Source: Mycobacterium intracellulare ATCC 13950
GTDB taxonomy: Bacteria > Actinomycetota > Actinomycetes > Mycobacteriales > Mycobacteriaceae
Assembly: GCF_000277125.1 (NCBI RefSeq)
Contig: NC_016946.1
Coordinates: 3,100,001 to 3,164,000 of the forward strand
Length of the DNA stretch: 64,000 nt
Reading direction: 5' to 3'
Shown piece by piece: positions 34,590 to 44,455 of the stretch (position 1 is its first letter; every line of letters starts with the position of its first letter). The notes under the pieces were generated by a model. It searched no databases and was not told the origin of the DNA. It worked only from the letters and a program-made list of their open reading frames with translations. A program made the translations under genes and the position numbers.

Positions 34590-35657
34590 ATGACTGCCAG
34601 ATCGACTACCCCCGCTGATCCGCTCGGACCAGATTCTTTGACCTGGAAGTATTTTGGCGATCTGCGCACCGGAATGATGGGCGTGTGGATCGGTGCGATC
34701 CAGAACATGTACCCCGAACTGGGCGCCGCCGTCGAGGAGCATTCGATCCTGCTGCGCGAGCCGCTGCAGCGGGTGGCCCGGTCGGTCTACCCGATCATGG
34801 GCGTGGTCTACGACGGCGACCGCGCGGCCCAGACCGGGCAGCAGATCAAGGGCTACCACCGCACGATCAAGGGCGTCGACGCCGAGGGCCGCCGCTATCA
34901 CGCGCTCGACCCCGACACCTTCTACTGGGCGCACGCCACGTTCTTCATGCTGATCGTCAAGGTGGCCGAGTACTTCTGCGGCGGCCTGACCGAGGCCGAG
35001 AAGCGGCAGCTGTTCGACGAGCACGTGCAGTGGTACCGGATGTACGGGATGAGCATGCGGCCGGTGCCCGGGTCGTGGGACGAATTCCAGGAGTACTGGG
35101 AGCGGGTCGGTCGCGAGGAGCTGGAGATCAACCAGGCGGTCCTCGACATCTTCGACATCCGCATTCCCAAACCCAGGTTCGTGCTGATGCCGACACCGAT
35201 CTGGGACCAGATCTTCAAACCGCTGGTGGCCGGGCAGCGCTGGATCGCGGCCGGGCTGTTCGAGCCCGCGGTCCGCGAAAAAGCCGGTATGCGTTGGACT
35301 CCGGGTGACGAGGTGTTGCTGCGATTGTTCGGCAAGATCGTCGAACTCGCGTTCCTGGCGGTGCCCGACGAGATCCGGCTGCACCCGCGCGCGCTGGCCG
35401 CCTACCGCCGCGCCGAGGGACGGCTGCCCAGCGACGCGCCGCTGGTCGAGGCCCCGCCGTTCATGGCGCCGCCGCGCGACCGCCGCGGGCTGCCGATGCA
35501 CTACTTCCCGCCGCCGCCCAAGTTGCCGTTCGACCCCGCCCTGCAACCCGCCCGGGCGCTGCTGGAGCGGGCCGGATCGCTGGTGCACACGACGTTGTCG
35601 CTGGCCGGCCTGCGCGCCGGGCGGGGCCGCCCGAAGCGCGCGGTCAAGGCCGCGTAG
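34590..35657 (+). CDS. DUF2236 (MpaB/latex-clearing-type) oxygenase family protein, Rv1645c-type
   Basis: 355 residues from ATG 34590, chosen because AGGAGG (34579-34584) precedes it well; an upstream GTG at 34575 would overlap that site. The helical DUF2236 fold is recognisable: an N-terminal Arg/Gly stretch, a His in YHALDPDTFYWAHATF and EHVQWYRMYGMSMRPVP with another His. Members are heme-dependent oxygenases or rubber-oxygenase relatives, but most mycobacterial ones are uncharacterised. The C-terminal tail is Arg/Lys-rich. Its last 14 nt overlap the convergent tsnR gene. Confidence 0.85.
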   Translation: MTARSTTPADPLGPDSLTWKYFGDLRTGMMGVWIGAIQNMYPELGAAVEEHSILLREPLQRVARSVYPIMGVVYDGDRAAQTGQQIKGYHRTIKGVDAEGRRYHALDPDTFYWAHATFFMLIVKVAEYFCGGLTEAEKRQLFDEHVQWYRMYGMSMRPVPGSWDEFQEYWERVGREELEINQAVLDIFDIRIPKPRFVLMPTPIWDQIFKPLVAGQRWIAAGLFEPAVREKAGMRWTPGDEVLLRLFGKIVELAFLAVPDEIRLHPRALAAYRRAEGRLPSDAPLVEAPPFMAPPRDRRGLPMHYFPPPPKLPFDPALQPARALLERAGSLVHTTLSLAGLRAGRGRPKRAVKAA

Positions 35658-36450
35658 GCAGCTTCAGGGCCCGCGCGCTCTGGTACAGACAGATGGCCGC
35701 GGCCGACGCCACATTCAGGCTCTCGGCGCCGCCGGACATCGGGATGCGCAGCCGGTGGTCGGCCGCCGACGCGATTTCGCTTGGCAGGCCGTGGGATTCG
35801 GGCCCGAACAGCCACGCCGTCGGCCTGCCCAGCAGTTCGCCGGCCTCGTCCAGCCGTCGCTCACCGTCCACGGTGGTGGCGAGCGCCTGCAGACCCGCGG
35901 CACGCACCGCGTCCACGGCGGCGAGGGCGTCCGGCGCGACGACGACAGGGACGCAGAAGATGCTGCCGGCCGAGGCGCGCAGGCATTTGCCGTTGTACGG
36001 ATCGACGCTGTGGCCGCCGAGGATCACGCCCGCCGCGCCCATCGCGTCCGCGAGGCGGATCAGGGTGCCGGCATTGCCGGGCTCGCCGATCTCGACGGCC
36101 ACCGCGAGCAGCTGCGGCGCGCCCGCCAGCACGTCGTCGAGGCGGGTCGCCGGCATGTCGCACACCGCGACCAGCCCCGCCGGGGTGACCGTGTCGGAGA
36201 GCGCCTTCGCGGCGCGCTCGGTGACCGGGTGGACCGGGCAGTCCAGCCCCGCCAGCAACGACGCATGGCGCTGCTCGGCGACCTCGGTGACAAAGACGTC
36301 GCGGACCAGGCCGCGACGCGAGGCCGCCTCGACCAGGTTCGGGCCTTCGGCGAGGAAACGCCCCGCCCGACGGCGCCCGACGTGGCGATGCAGTTTGACC
36401 GCCGCGGCGACCCTGGCCGAACGTTCGGTCAGCACCTGCCGGTCGGGCAT
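35644..36450 (-). CDS. tsnR: SpoU-family RNA 2'-O-methyltransferase (TsnR/Rv1644-type)
   Basis: 268 residues. The N-terminal L30e-like substrate domain (about 1-105) precedes a SPOUT knot with three motifs: GEPGNAGTLIRLAD, WLFGPESHGLP and IPMSGGAESLNVASA. These bind SAM and build the catalytic dimer. It methylates a ribose in rRNA or tRNA; the exact target is not shown by sequence, and the tsnR name comes from the position-matched M. tuberculosis gene rather than proof of thiostrepton resistance. It lies 15 nt after rplT, so it probably belongs to the infC operon. Confidence 0.93.
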   Translation of the reverse strand: MPDRQVLTERSARVAAAVKLHRHVGRRRAGRFLAEGPNLVEAASRRGLVRDVFVTEVAEQRHASLLAGLDCPVHPVTERAAKALSDTVTPAGLVAVCDMPATRLDDVLAGAPQLLAVAVEIGEPGNAGTLIRLADAMGAAGVILGGHSVDPYNGKCLRASAGSIFCVPVVVAPDALAAVDAVRAAGLQALATTVDGERRLDEAGELLGRPTAWLFGPESHGLPSEIASAADHRLRIPMSGGAESLNVASAAAICLYQSARALKLPTRP

Positions 36451-36465
36451 CTTCGGTCGGGCCGG

Positions 36466-36861
36466 TTAGGCGGCTTCTCCCGAATCCGAGGGGGCGTTGA
36501 CGTCCTCGGGCAGCGCCGCGCGGGCGATGTCGACCAGCGCGGTGAAGGCGGCCGGGTCCGCGACCGCGATGTCGGCCAGGTTCTTGCGGTCCACCTCCAC
36601 GCCGGCGGCCTTGAGGCCCTGGATCAGCCGGTTGTAGGTGATGTCGTTGGCGCGCGCCGCCGCGTTGATCCGCGAGATCCACAGCTTGCGGAACTCGCCC
36701 TTGCGCGCGCGGCGGTCGCGATAGGCGTACTGCAGCGAATGCAGCTGCTGCTCTTTGGCTTTGCGGTAGAGCCGGGATCGCTGGCCGCGATAGCCCTTCG
36801 AGGCCTTGAGAATGCTGCGCCTCTTCTTGTGGGCGTTGACCGCCCGCTTCACGCGTGCCAT
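36466..36861 (-). CDS. rplT: 50S ribosomal protein L20
   Basis: 131 residues. The basic N-terminus [14 protein letters not shown] and the [18 protein letters not shown] core are diagnostic. It binds 23S rRNA early in 50S assembly and represses its own operon in many bacteria. An acidic C-terminal tail is typical of mycobacteria. Third gene of infC-rpmI-rplT. Confidence 0.98.
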   Translation of the reverse strand: MARVKRAVNAHKKRRSILKASKGYRGQRSRLYRKAKEQQLHSLQYAYRDRRARKGEFRKLWISRINAAARANDITYNRLIQGLKAAGVEVDRKNLADIAVADPAAFTALVDIARAALPEDVNAPSDSGEAA

Positions 36862-36949
36862 TGGATGTTCCTACTCTCGTTCATGCGTAGTGGGTCGATA
36901 AATGGGTTCGCCGTGCCAGCTCGCGATGCGGGTCTGGCCGGCGTGGTGA

Positions 36950-37144
36950 TCAGCCGTTCAGCAGCCGATTGATCCGCTGGGCGTCGTTGGCGGCCACCAC
37001 GGTGCGGCCGTCGAGCCGCCGGGTCCGTTTCGTCGGCTTGTGCTCGAGCAGGTGCCGGCGGTTGGCCTTCTGCCGGACGATCTTGCCGGTTCCGGTGCGC
37101 CGGAAGCGCTTTGACGCCCCGCTATGGGTCTTGGCTTTGGGCAT
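36950..37144 (-). CDS. rpmI: 50S ribosomal protein L35
   Basis: 64 residues, normal length, very basic, with the family N-terminus [14 protein letters not shown] and the [14 protein letters not shown] core. It lies between infC and rplT with a 50-bp gap after infC and an 88-bp gap before rplT. Confidence 0.98.
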   Translation of the reverse strand: MPKAKTHSGASKRFRRTGTGKIVRQKANRRHLLEHKPTKRTRRLDGRTVVAANDAQRINRLLNG

Positions 37145-37194
37145 GTTTCCTCTGGTTCTCGCTCGGTTCTCGTTATTAGGTCAGTTCGACTAGG

Positions 37195-37800
<606 letters not shown>

Positions 37801-37804
37801 GGGG

Positions 37805-37810
37805 CCTCCC
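37805..37810 (-). promoter_or_regulatory. Ribosome binding site supporting the ATC start of infC
   Basis: GGGAGG 4 nt before ATC 37800. It is the only good Shine-Dalgarno match in the region and fits the conserved protein N-terminus. Confidence 0.65.
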
Positions 37811-37893
37811 TTGTTGGGCTTCTCTATGTCCTGCGGTGACGACCGTTGCCTGGGTTCGTCGGGAAGCAGCGGCGGAAACACCACACCACGAGC

Positions 37894-37917
37894 AAAAAAG
37901 CCCTGCACAAGCAGGGC
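37894..37917 (-). terminator. Intrinsic terminator/attenuator in the infC leader
   Basis: Read on the minus strand: GCCCTGC, loop TTGT, GCAGGGC, then six T. This is a textbook Rho-independent terminator, with its T-run ending about 93 nt before the infC start, so it would stop leader transcripts before infC-rpmI-rplT. That position suggests attenuation, perhaps by L20 or IF-3 level or by an alternative fold. No leader peptide or anti-terminator was confirmed. Intrinsic terminators this strong are uncommon in mycobacteria. Confidence 0.75.
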
Positions 37918-38246
37918 CCAATGCCGACCGATCGCGGCCGAGGGCTACTCGGGCCGCCCGCGCTGGACGCGGAACAGGCATACGCGCTGCCTGTGACCGG
38001 ACCGTCGAACCTTCCGCAGATCCGCACAGGGATCTCGTCGGTTCGCGGTGGGAGTGGGACTCCACTTAACTGTTCCTGGCGTTCGCCGGGATGGTCGCAG
38101 GCGTCAGTTTAGCAGCCTTGAGGTGCCTTTTAGCACTTCGGCCGGTCGGCGGCGCCGCGCCGGCCACCGACCGGCCCCGAAAAACGCGTGCAAACTCGCG
38201 CCCGCCACTCTTAGCGCTTCGGCAAGCTTTTCACGGATTGAGGGCA
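37918..38246. other. infC/lysX divergent intergenic region, distal part
   Basis: This stretch should hold the infC promoter and first part of its leader on the minus strand and upstream DNA for lysX on the plus strand. Open frames here are short or continue lysX upstream without clear start signals. I see no RNA gene with a recognisable fold apart from the attenuator beside it. Confidence 0.4.
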
Positions 38247-38252
38247 TATCCT
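38247..38252 (+). promoter_or_regulatory. Possible -10 element for leaderless lysX mRNA
   Basis: TATCCT ends 8 nt before GTG 38261, the spacing at which mycobacterial transcripts start on or next to the initiation codon. No convincing -35 was assigned. Confidence 0.45.
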
Positions 38253-38260
38253 CGCGGTCT

Positions 38261-41200
38261 GTGACACTCGCTTCTCCTCGTTCAGGCCCCCGTTCGGGGC
38301 CGCACTTGGGGCCCCGTAGCCGATCGAACTCGCGGTATCGCTGGGTGCCCGCGGCGGCCGGATGGACCGTGGGTGTCATCGCCACCGTGTCGCTGCTGGG
38401 CAGTGTGTCCCCCCTGATCCGTTACCTGATCAAGGTTCCGCGCGAGTTCATCAACGACTATCTGTTCAACTTCCCCGACACCAGCATCGCGTGGTCGTTC
38501 GTGTTGGCCTTGTTGGCCGCGGCCCTGACCGCGCGCAAGCGGATCGCCTGGCTGCTGTTGCTGGGCAACATGATTCTCGCCGCCGGCCTGAACGCCGCCG
38601 ATATCGCCGCCGGGGACAACACCGCCGCCGAGATCTTGGGCGAGAATCTCGGGTTCGCCCTGCACATCGTCGCGATCGTCCTGCTGGTGTTGGCCTATCG
38701 GGAGTTCTGGGCCAAGGTCCGCCGGGGCGCGCTGGTCAAGGCGGCCGGCGTGCTGGTGGCCGGCGATGTGGTGGGGATCTTGGTGTCCTGGGGCCTGGTC
38801 GAGTTGTTCCCCGGAACGCTGGCCCGCCCGGATCGCCTGCCCTACGTGGCCAACCGGGTGGTCGGATTCGCGCTCGCCGATCCGGACCTGTTCACCGGCC
38901 GGCCGCACGTGTTCCTCAACGCGATCTTCGGTCTGTTCGGCGCGCTCGCGCTGATCATGGCGACGATCGTGCTCTTTCAATCTCAGCGCGCGGAGAACGC
39001 GCTCACCGGCGAGGACGAATCGGCCATCCGCGGGCTGCTCGAGCTGTACGGCAAGAACGACTCCCTGGGCTACTTCGCCACCCGCCGCGACAAGTCGGTG
39101 GTTTTCGCCCAGAGCGGGCGCGCCGCCATCACCTACCGGGTCGAGGTCGGCGTCTGCCTGGCCAGCGGCGACCCGATCGGCGATCCCCGGGCGTGGTCCC
39201 AGGCCGCCGACGCCTGGCTGGGTCTGTGCCAAACCTACGGCTGGGCGCCCGGCGTCATGGGCGCCAGCACCCAGGGGGCGCGGACATATCGCGAAGCCGG
39301 CCTGAACGCGCTGGAGCTCGGCGACGAGGCCATCCTGCGGACCGCCGACTTCAAGCTGTCCGGCCCCGACATGCGCGGAGTCCGACAGGCCGTGACCCGC
39401 GCCCGCCGGGCCGGCCTGACCGTGCGGATCCGGCGGCACCGCGACATCGGCGCCGACGAGATGGCCGACACCATCACCCGCGCCGACGCCTGGCGCGACA
39501 CCCAAACCGAGCGCGGGTTTTCCATGGCGCTGGGCCGCCTCGGCGACCCCGCCGACGGGGACTGCCTGCTGGTCGAGGCCCTGGACCGGGACGGCGCCGT
39601 CGTCGCGATGCTGTCGCTGGTCCCGTGGGGAACCACCGGCGTCTCCCTGGACCTGATGCGCCGATCGCCCCAGTCCCCCAACGGCACCATCGAGCTGATG
39701 GTCAGCGACCTCGCACTCAACGCGGAAAACCTTGGCATCACCCGCATTTCACTGAACTTCGCGATGTTCCGCTCGGCTTTCGAACAGGGTGCCCAACTGG
39801 GCGCCGGCCCCGTCGCGCGGCTGTGGCGCGGGTTTTTGCTGTTCTTCTCGCGGTGGTGGCAGCTGGAGACGCTGTATCGCTCCAACATGAAGTACCAGCC
39901 CGAATGGGTGCCGCGGTATGCCTGCTACGAGGACGCCCGCCTGATCCCGCGGGTCGGGGTCGCCTCGGCGCTGGCCGAGGGCTTCCTCGTCCTGCCGTTC
40001 GGCCGGCGCAAGCCGCACACGGGTCACCACCCGGCCGTCCCCGCCCGGCTGGCCGCGTCCGGGCTGCTGCACCACGACGGGAGCGCGCCGGACGTCAGCG
40101 GGCTGCAGAGGCGCCAGGAGTCGGCCGACGAGGAAGAGGCGAGATCCCGGCTGCCCGAGCAGGTTCGGGTGCGCCTGGCCAAGTTGAAGGTGTTGCGGCG
40201 CAAGGGCATCGACGCGTATCCGGTGGGCCATCCGCCCAGTCACACCGTCGCCGCGGCGCTCGACACGGACGACCGGGAGACGATCACCGTCTCCGGCCGG
40301 ATACTGCGAATACGCGACTACGGCGGGGTGCTATTCGCCCACCTGCGTGACTGGTCGGGGGAAATGCAAGTGCTGCTGGACAATTCGCAGTTGCAGCGCG
40401 GGCGAACGGCCGACTTCACGGCGGCCATCGATCTTGGCGACTTGGTCGAGGTCTCCGGCCACATGGGCTTTTCCAAGAAGGGAACCCGCTCGCTGATCGT
40501 CGGCGACTGGCGGATGATCGGTAAGTGCTTGCGGCCGTTGCCCAACAAGTGGAAGGGGCTCACCGATCCGGAGGCCCGGGTGCGGACCCGCTACGTCGAC
40601 CTGGCGGTCAATCCCGAGTCTCGCGAATTGATCACGGCACGCAGCGAGGTGTTGCGCTCGGTCCGGCAGACGCTGTTCGACAAGGGGTTCATCGAAGTCG
40701 AGACCCCGATCCTGCAGCAGATCCACGGCGGAGCCACCGCCCGGCCGTTCGTCACGCACATCAACACCTACGACATGGACCTGTTCCTGCGGATCGCGCC
40801 GGAGCTCTACCTCAAGCGGTTATGCGTCGGCGGCGTCGAGCGGGTCTTCGAGCTGGGCCGGGCCTTCCGCAACGAGGGCGTGGACTTCAGCCACAACCCG
40901 GAGTTCACCCTGCTGGAGGCGTATCAGGCGCACGCCGACTACAAGGTCTGGATCGACGGGTGCCGCGAGCTGATCCAGAACGCCGCCGAGGCCGCCCACG
41001 GCGAGCAGGCCGTCATGCGCCCCCGCGACCAAGGCACCGGTGGCGGCCTCAAGCCGGTCGACATCTCCGGCGTGTGGGCGGTCAAGACCGTGTACGACGC
41101 CGTCTCCGAAGCACTCGGCGAGCACATCGACCCCGCCACGCCGCTGCCCGCGCTGCGCAAGCTGTCGGATGCCGCGCACATTCCGTATCGGGCGCACTGG

Positions 41201-41614
41201 GACGCCGGGGCGGTGGTGCTGGAGCTGTACGAGCATCTGGTCGAGGACCGGACCGAGGAGCCGACGTTCTATATCGACTTCCCGACGTCGGTGTCGCCAC
41301 TGACCCGCCCGCATCGCAGCGAGCCCGGCGTCGCCGAGCGGTGGGACCTGGTGGCGTGGGGTGTCGAGCTGGCCACCGCCTACAGCGAGCTCACCGATCC
41401 GGTGGAACAGCGTCGCCGCCTGCAGGAGCAGTCGCTGTTGGCCGCGGGTGGGGATCCCGAGGCGATGGAGCTCGACGAAGACTTCCTGCAGGCGATGGAA
41501 TACGCGATGCCGCCCACCGGCGGACTCGGGATGGGCGTCGATCGCCTCGTCATGCTCATAACGGGTCGCAGCATCCGGGAGACGCTGCCGTTCCCGCTGG
41601 CCAAACCCCATTGA
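38261..41614 (+). CDS. lysX: LysX: lysyl-tRNA synthetase fused to membrane lysyltransferase
   Basis: 1117 residues from GTG 38261; the frame extends to GTG 38048 (1188 residues), which resembles the long M. tuberculosis annotation, but the -10 at 38247 favours the shorter form. Order: six membrane segments (within about the first 240 residues), a DUF2156 aminoacyl-phosphatidylglycerol synthase domain (ending near 590), an OB-fold, then a class II LysRS core with [15 protein letters not shown] (motif 2) and [12 protein letters not shown] (motif 3). It charges tRNA-Lys and transfers lysine to phosphatidylglycerol, giving resistance to cationic peptides and contributing to virulence in M. tuberculosis. 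It is divergent from infC. The synthetase part is specialised for lipid modification rather than general translation. Confidence 0.95.
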   Translation: MTLASPRSGPRSGPHLGPRSRSNSRYRWVPAAAGWTVGVIATVSLLGSVSPLIRYLIKVPREFINDYLFNFPDTSIAWSFVLALLAAALTARKRIAWLLLLGNMILAAGLNAADIAAGDNTAAEILGENLGFALHIVAIVLLVLAYREFWAKVRRGALVKAAGVLVAGDVVGILVSWGLVELFPGTLARPDRLPYVANRVVGFALADPDLFTGRPHVFLNAIFGLFGALALIMATIVLFQSQRAENALTGEDESAIRGLLELYGKNDSLGYFATRRDKSVVFAQSGRAAITYRVEVGVCLASGDPIGDPRAWSQAADAWLGLCQTYGWAPGVMGASTQGARTYREAGLNALELGDEAILRTADFKLSGPDMRGVRQAVTRARRAGLTVRIRRHRDIGADEMADTITRADAWRDTQTERGFSMALGRLGDPADGDCLLVEALDRDGAVVAMLSLVPWGTTGVSLDLMRRSPQSPNGTIELMVSDLALNAENLGITRISLNFAMFRSAFEQGAQLGAGPVARLWRGFLLFFSRWWQLETLYRSNMKYQPEWVPRYACYEDARLIPRVGVASALAEGFLVLPFGRRKPHTGHHPAVPARLAASGLLHHDGSAPDVSGLQRRQESADEEEARSRLPEQVRVRLAKLKVLRRKGIDAYPVGHPPSHTVAAALDTDDRETITVSGRILRIRDYGGVLFAHLRDWSGEMQVLLDNSQLQRGRTADFTAAIDLGDLVEVSGHMGFSKKGTRSLIVGDWRMIGKCLRPLPNKWKGLTDPEARVRTRYVDLAVNPESRELITARSEVLRSVRQTLFDKGFIEVETPILQQIHGGATARPFVTHINTYDMDLFLRIAPELYLKRLCVGGVERVFELGRAFRNEGVDFSHNPEFTLLEAYQAHADYKVWIDGCRELIQNAAEAAHGEQAVMRPRDQGTGGGLKPVDISGVWAVKTVYDAVSEALGEHIDPATPLPALRKLSDAAHIPYRAHWDAGAVVLELYEHLVEDRTEEPTFYIDFPTSVSPLTRPHRSEPGVAERWDLVAWGVELATAYSELTDPVEQRRRLQEQSLLAAGGDPEAMELDEDFLQAMEYAMPPTGGLGMGVDRLVMLITGRSIRETLPFPLAKPH

Positions 41615-41691
41615 TCGAGGTCAGCAACACTGCGCTCGTAGTGGGCGAACATTAGGCAAACAGGTTCCGGGCCGGTAAACAATAGATCACA

Positions 41692-43170
41692 ATGACTCAC
41701 GTGACAGCCTCGACGAACGGTGCGCCCGCGCAGTTCCTGGCCCTTAGTCACACCTCGCTGATGCATGGCTGGGTGCCGACGACGATCCAGGTGCTGGCCG
41801 CCGTCGTGCTGACGTTGGCGGTCGGGTGGCGGTCGCGTCGCTGGCGCGCGGTGCGGATGCCGGTGGCGGCGCTGAGCGGCGGCGCCGCCGCCTACCTGAC
41901 CCACTGGTACGTCGTCGACCATGGACTCTCCGAGGAGCCGGCGCCGACGGCGCTGTGGGTGTGGATCGCGCTGACGGGCGTGGCGGCGGCGGTGCTGGTG
42001 CTGGGCTGGGGCAGCGCGCGCCGCTGGCGGCGCGGCGCGGGGATGCTGGCCGTGCCGTTGTGCTTGCTGAGCGCGGCGCTGGTGCTCAACCTGTGGGTGG
42101 GCTACTTCCCCACCGTCCAGTCCGCGTGGAGCCAGCTGACGTCGGGCCCGCTGCCCGATCAGACCGACCAGGCGACCGTTACCGCCATGGCCGCCAAGGG
42201 AACCCGGCCACCGCACGGCACCGTGGTGCCCGTCGCGATCCCCTCGGACGGGTCGCACTTCAAACACCGTGGCGAGCTCGTGTACCTGCCGCCCGAATGG
42301 TTCGCCACGTCCCCGCCGCCGCCGTTGCCGACCGTGATGATGATCGGCGGGCAGTTCAACACGCCGGCGGACTGGACCCGTGCGGGCAACGCGGTCAAGA
42401 CGATCGATGACTTCGCGGCCGCGCACGACGGCAAGGCGCCGGTGTTCGTGTTCGTGGACTCCGGCGGCGCCTTCAACAACGACACCGAATGCGTCAACGG
42501 GGTTCGGGGCAACGCCGCCGACCACCTCACCAAAGACGTCGTGCCCTATATGGTTTCGGCGTTCGGTGTCAGCCCGCTGCGGTCCAACTGGGGTGTGGCG
42601 GGCTGGTCCATGGGCGGGACCTGCGCCGTGGACTTGACCGTCATGCATCCCGATATGTTCAGCGCGTTCGTCGACGTCGCCGGCGACTTCTTCCCCAATG
42701 CCGGCAACAAGGCCCAGACCATCACCCGGCTGTTCGGCGGAAACGCCGATGCCTGGGCGGCTTTCGATCCGTCCACGGTGATCACCCGGCATGGGCCGTA
42801 CCGCGACGTCGCCGGCTGGTTCGCGATTTCGTCGGACGGTCCGCCGACGGCGCGCCGGGACATCACATTGACCGACAGCGGCGCCATCCGTCTGGCCGGA
42901 CGCGAGGCGGCCGCCAACCCCGCCAATCAGACCGCGGCCGCCTATTCGCTGTGCGCGCTCGGCCGCGCCAACGGAATCGACTGCGCCGTCGTTCCGCAGC
43001 CCGGCCGGCACGATTGGCCGTTCGCGGACCGCGTGTTCGCCGCCGCGCTGCCCTGGCTGGCCGGAGCGCTGGGCACCCCGGGCATTTCGCGGACGCCGTT
43101 GCCCTCCGCCCCGGCCGCCGGCGCCCCGGTCGTCGTTCCGGCCGAACGTTCCAAGACCGCGATGCGGTAG
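41692..43170 (+). CDS. Membrane-anchored esterase-family (alpha/beta-hydrolase) protein, Rv1639c-type
   Basis: 492 residues. Four hydrophobic helices fill the first 140 residues, then an extracytoplasmic alpha/beta-hydrolase of the putative esterase (PF00756, mycolyltransferase-like) family. The nucleophile elbow is GWSMGGT (Ser within GxSxG). Likely acid and His partners lie later; the His of PGRHDWPFA fits the catalytic position. The C-terminus is Ala/Pro-rich. It follows lysX by 77 bp in the same direction, as in M. tuberculosis. It may act on envelope lipids, but no substrate is known. It precedes the DUF6653 gene by 4 nt. Confidence 0.9.
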   Translation: MTHVTASTNGAPAQFLALSHTSLMHGWVPTTIQVLAAVVLTLAVGWRSRRWRAVRMPVAALSGGAAAYLTHWYVVDHGLSEEPAPTALWVWIALTGVAAAVLVLGWGSARRWRRGAGMLAVPLCLLSAALVLNLWVGYFPTVQSAWSQLTSGPLPDQTDQATVTAMAAKGTRPPHGTVVPVAIPSDGSHFKHRGELVYLPPEWFATSPPPPLPTVMMIGGQFNTPADWTRAGNAVKTIDDFAAAHDGKAPVFVFVDSGGAFNNDTECVNGVRGNAADHLTKDVVPYMVSAFGVSPLRSNWGVAGWSMGGTCAVDLTVMHPDMFSAFVDVAGDFFPNAGNKAQTITRLFGGNADAWAAFDPSTVITRHGPYRDVAGWFAISSDGPPTARRDITLTDSGAIRLAGREAAANPANQTAAAYSLCALGRANGIDCAVVPQPGRHDWPFADRVFAAALPWLAGALGTPGISRTPLPSAPAAGAPVVVPAERSKTAMR

Positions 43171-43174
43171 CTCG

Positions 43175-43594
43175 GTGGTATCCGTTGCGCGCGTTCGGCG
43201 TGCGGTCTTCGCGCGGCACTGCCATCCGTGGAGCGCGTGGAGCCGGTGGGCGAGCACGCCGTTGATCCTGGTGCCGCCGTGGACGCGGCGGTGGAGCCAC
43301 GCGGCGTGGATCGCGCTGTGGCTGGCCGCGAACCCGTTCGTTTTCGGCAAGCCCGCCCATCACCGCGCATGGTCGACGCGGGCGATGCTGGGCGAGGAGC
43401 TGTGGATCAGTCGTCGCCCCCGCGATGCGGCGGCGTTGGTCAGCGCGGCGACGTCGGCCGCCGCGTTGGGCGCGGTGCTCGCCGCCCGCCGCCACCGGCT
43501 GCGGCCGGCGCTGATCGCGGTCGCCGTGCAGATGGCGCTGACCCTGGTGTACTGGCAGCAGATGGTCCGGTATCTCGAGCGGCGGGCGCGGTAG
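43175..43594 (+). CDS. DUF6653-like small membrane protein
   Basis: 139 residues, GTG start 4 nt after the esterase stop, so probably co-transcribed. The start region HPWSAWSRWASTPLILVPPW, followed by a Trp-rich hydrophobic helix, a central AWSTRAMLGEELWI motif and two further hydrophobic stretches, resembles DUF6653 proteins, which have no known function. Codon use fits a real high-GC gene. Possible helper of the esterase; not provable here. Confidence 0.72.
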   Translation: MVSVARVRRAVFARHCHPWSAWSRWASTPLILVPPWTRRWSHAAWIALWLAANPFVFGKPAHHRAWSTRAMLGEELWISRRPRDAAALVSAATSAAALGAVLAARRHRLRPALIAVAVQMALTLVYWQQMVRYLERRAR

Positions 43595-43664
43595 CCTCAC
43601 GGGACCTTGTGGGCGAGAACACCGTTCGTCGCCGAGGACGGCAGCCGCCACGTAAGCGCGGTGA

Positions 43665-43701
43665 CGATACGCAGGTATGGTTATCCGATACCTCCGTATC
43701 G
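43665..43701. promoter_or_regulatory. Large dyad operator upstream of the TetR gene
   Basis: CGATAC-GC-AGGTAT (43665-43678) and ATACCT-CC-GTATCG (43688-43701) pair in 13 of 14 positions around a 9-nt centre. It ends 7 nt before ATG 43709. Size and symmetry fit a site for two TetR dimers and autoregulation. It also argues that the TetR coding region starts after it. Confidence 0.75.
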
Positions 43702-43708
43702 TGAGGCG

Positions 43709-44395
43709 ATGCGGGTGTATTGTCCGGCCGTGGGACCCACCCGGCTGTTTCCGTACGACCCGCCCCCTCCAGCAGACCCTTCGCCCAAGGAGCGGATTCG
43801 CGACGCCGCGCTGAGCTGCTTTGCCGTTCGCGGCATCGCCGCCACGACGTTGCGCGCGGTCGCCGAGACCGCGGACGTTTCGATTGGGCTGGTACAGCAC
43901 CACTTTCGCACCAAGGCCGCGCTGAGCGCCGCCGTCGATCAATACGTCCTGCAAACGGTGAGTGAGGCATTGGAACCCGCTACGCTGCCCGAACCGCCGT
44001 CCGACAATCTCAACGAGGCAGGGCGGCGGCTGACCGCGCTGATGGTCGAACGTCCCGATGTGATGTCCTACCTCGGGCGTGCGCTCGCCGAGGGTGGCGC
44101 ATTGGGTTCGGTCATCTTCACCGGTCTGGTGGGTATCAGCGCGGGGCAGGGTGATCAGTTCGGGCAACAGGGCAAGCTTCGGCCCGACCTCGATCCCGAT
44201 TGGGGGGTGCTCAACCCGCTCATCCTGCGCATTGGCGCCATCATTCTGCATCCCTACATCGAGCTTTACCTGGGTGAGTCGTTCTTCAGCGCGCCACAGC
44301 TGCGACGGTGGGACGCCGCGGTCACGAGCCTGATACGGCGCGGGCAATTCGCCGAGGAAACCGAGCTGCAGGACAAGGACGTCATCGCCCGGTGA
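43709..44395 (+). CDS. TetR-family transcriptional regulator (Rv1353c-like)
   Basis: 228 residues from ATG 43709; the open frame reaches back to 43607 but would then include the dyad operator. The HTH (about 25-70) reads ERIRDAALSCFAVRGIAATT, then AETADVSIGLVQHHF. The C-terminal ligand domain is helical (about 80-220). The FPYDPP start and association with Rv1354c- and Rv1355c-type genes point to Rv1353c. It likely represses itself and the ThiF-nitroreductase gene that begins 61 bp downstream on the same strand. The ligand is unknown; an acyl compound made by the cluster is a reasonable guess. Confidence 0.88.
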   Translation: MRVYCPAVGPTRLFPYDPPPPADPSPKERIRDAALSCFAVRGIAATTLRAVAETADVSIGLVQHHFRTKAALSAAVDQYVLQTVSEALEPATLPEPPSDNLNEAGRRLTALMVERPDVMSYLGRALAEGGALGSVIFTGLVGISAGQGDQFGQQGKLRPDLDPDWGVLNPLILRIGAIILHPYIELYLGESFFSAPQLRRWDAAVTSLIRRGQFAEETELQDKDVIAR

Positions 44396-44440
44396 GCGGC
44401 CAAACGCAGCGTTAAGACGGCCGGCACGCCGGTCAGGTGC

Positions 44441-44446
44441 TATACA
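44441..44446 (+). promoter_or_regulatory. -10 element for the ThiF-nitroreductase gene
   Basis: TATACA ends 9 nt before ATG 44456, giving a very short or leaderless transcript. A GC-rich hairpin-like stretch (CCGGCACGCCGG, about 44421-44432) lies just upstream and could end the TetR transcript or separate the two units. Confidence 0.5.
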
Positions 44447-44455
44447 CGAAACACC

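Noticed and set aside
37801..37908. Longer IF-3 N-terminus
   Set aside because: It crosses the infC leader and has no family similarity; the ATC start with GGGAGG is preferred.
38048..38260. Longer LysX N-terminus from GTG 38048
   Set aside because: Kept only as an alternative: no ribosome site seen, and a -10 element at 38247 points to GTG 38261. Similarity to the long M. tuberculosis annotation may reflect conserved leader DNA.
43607..43708. Longer TetR N-terminus
   Set aside because: It would place the operator dyad inside the coding region; the HTH starts well after 43709.
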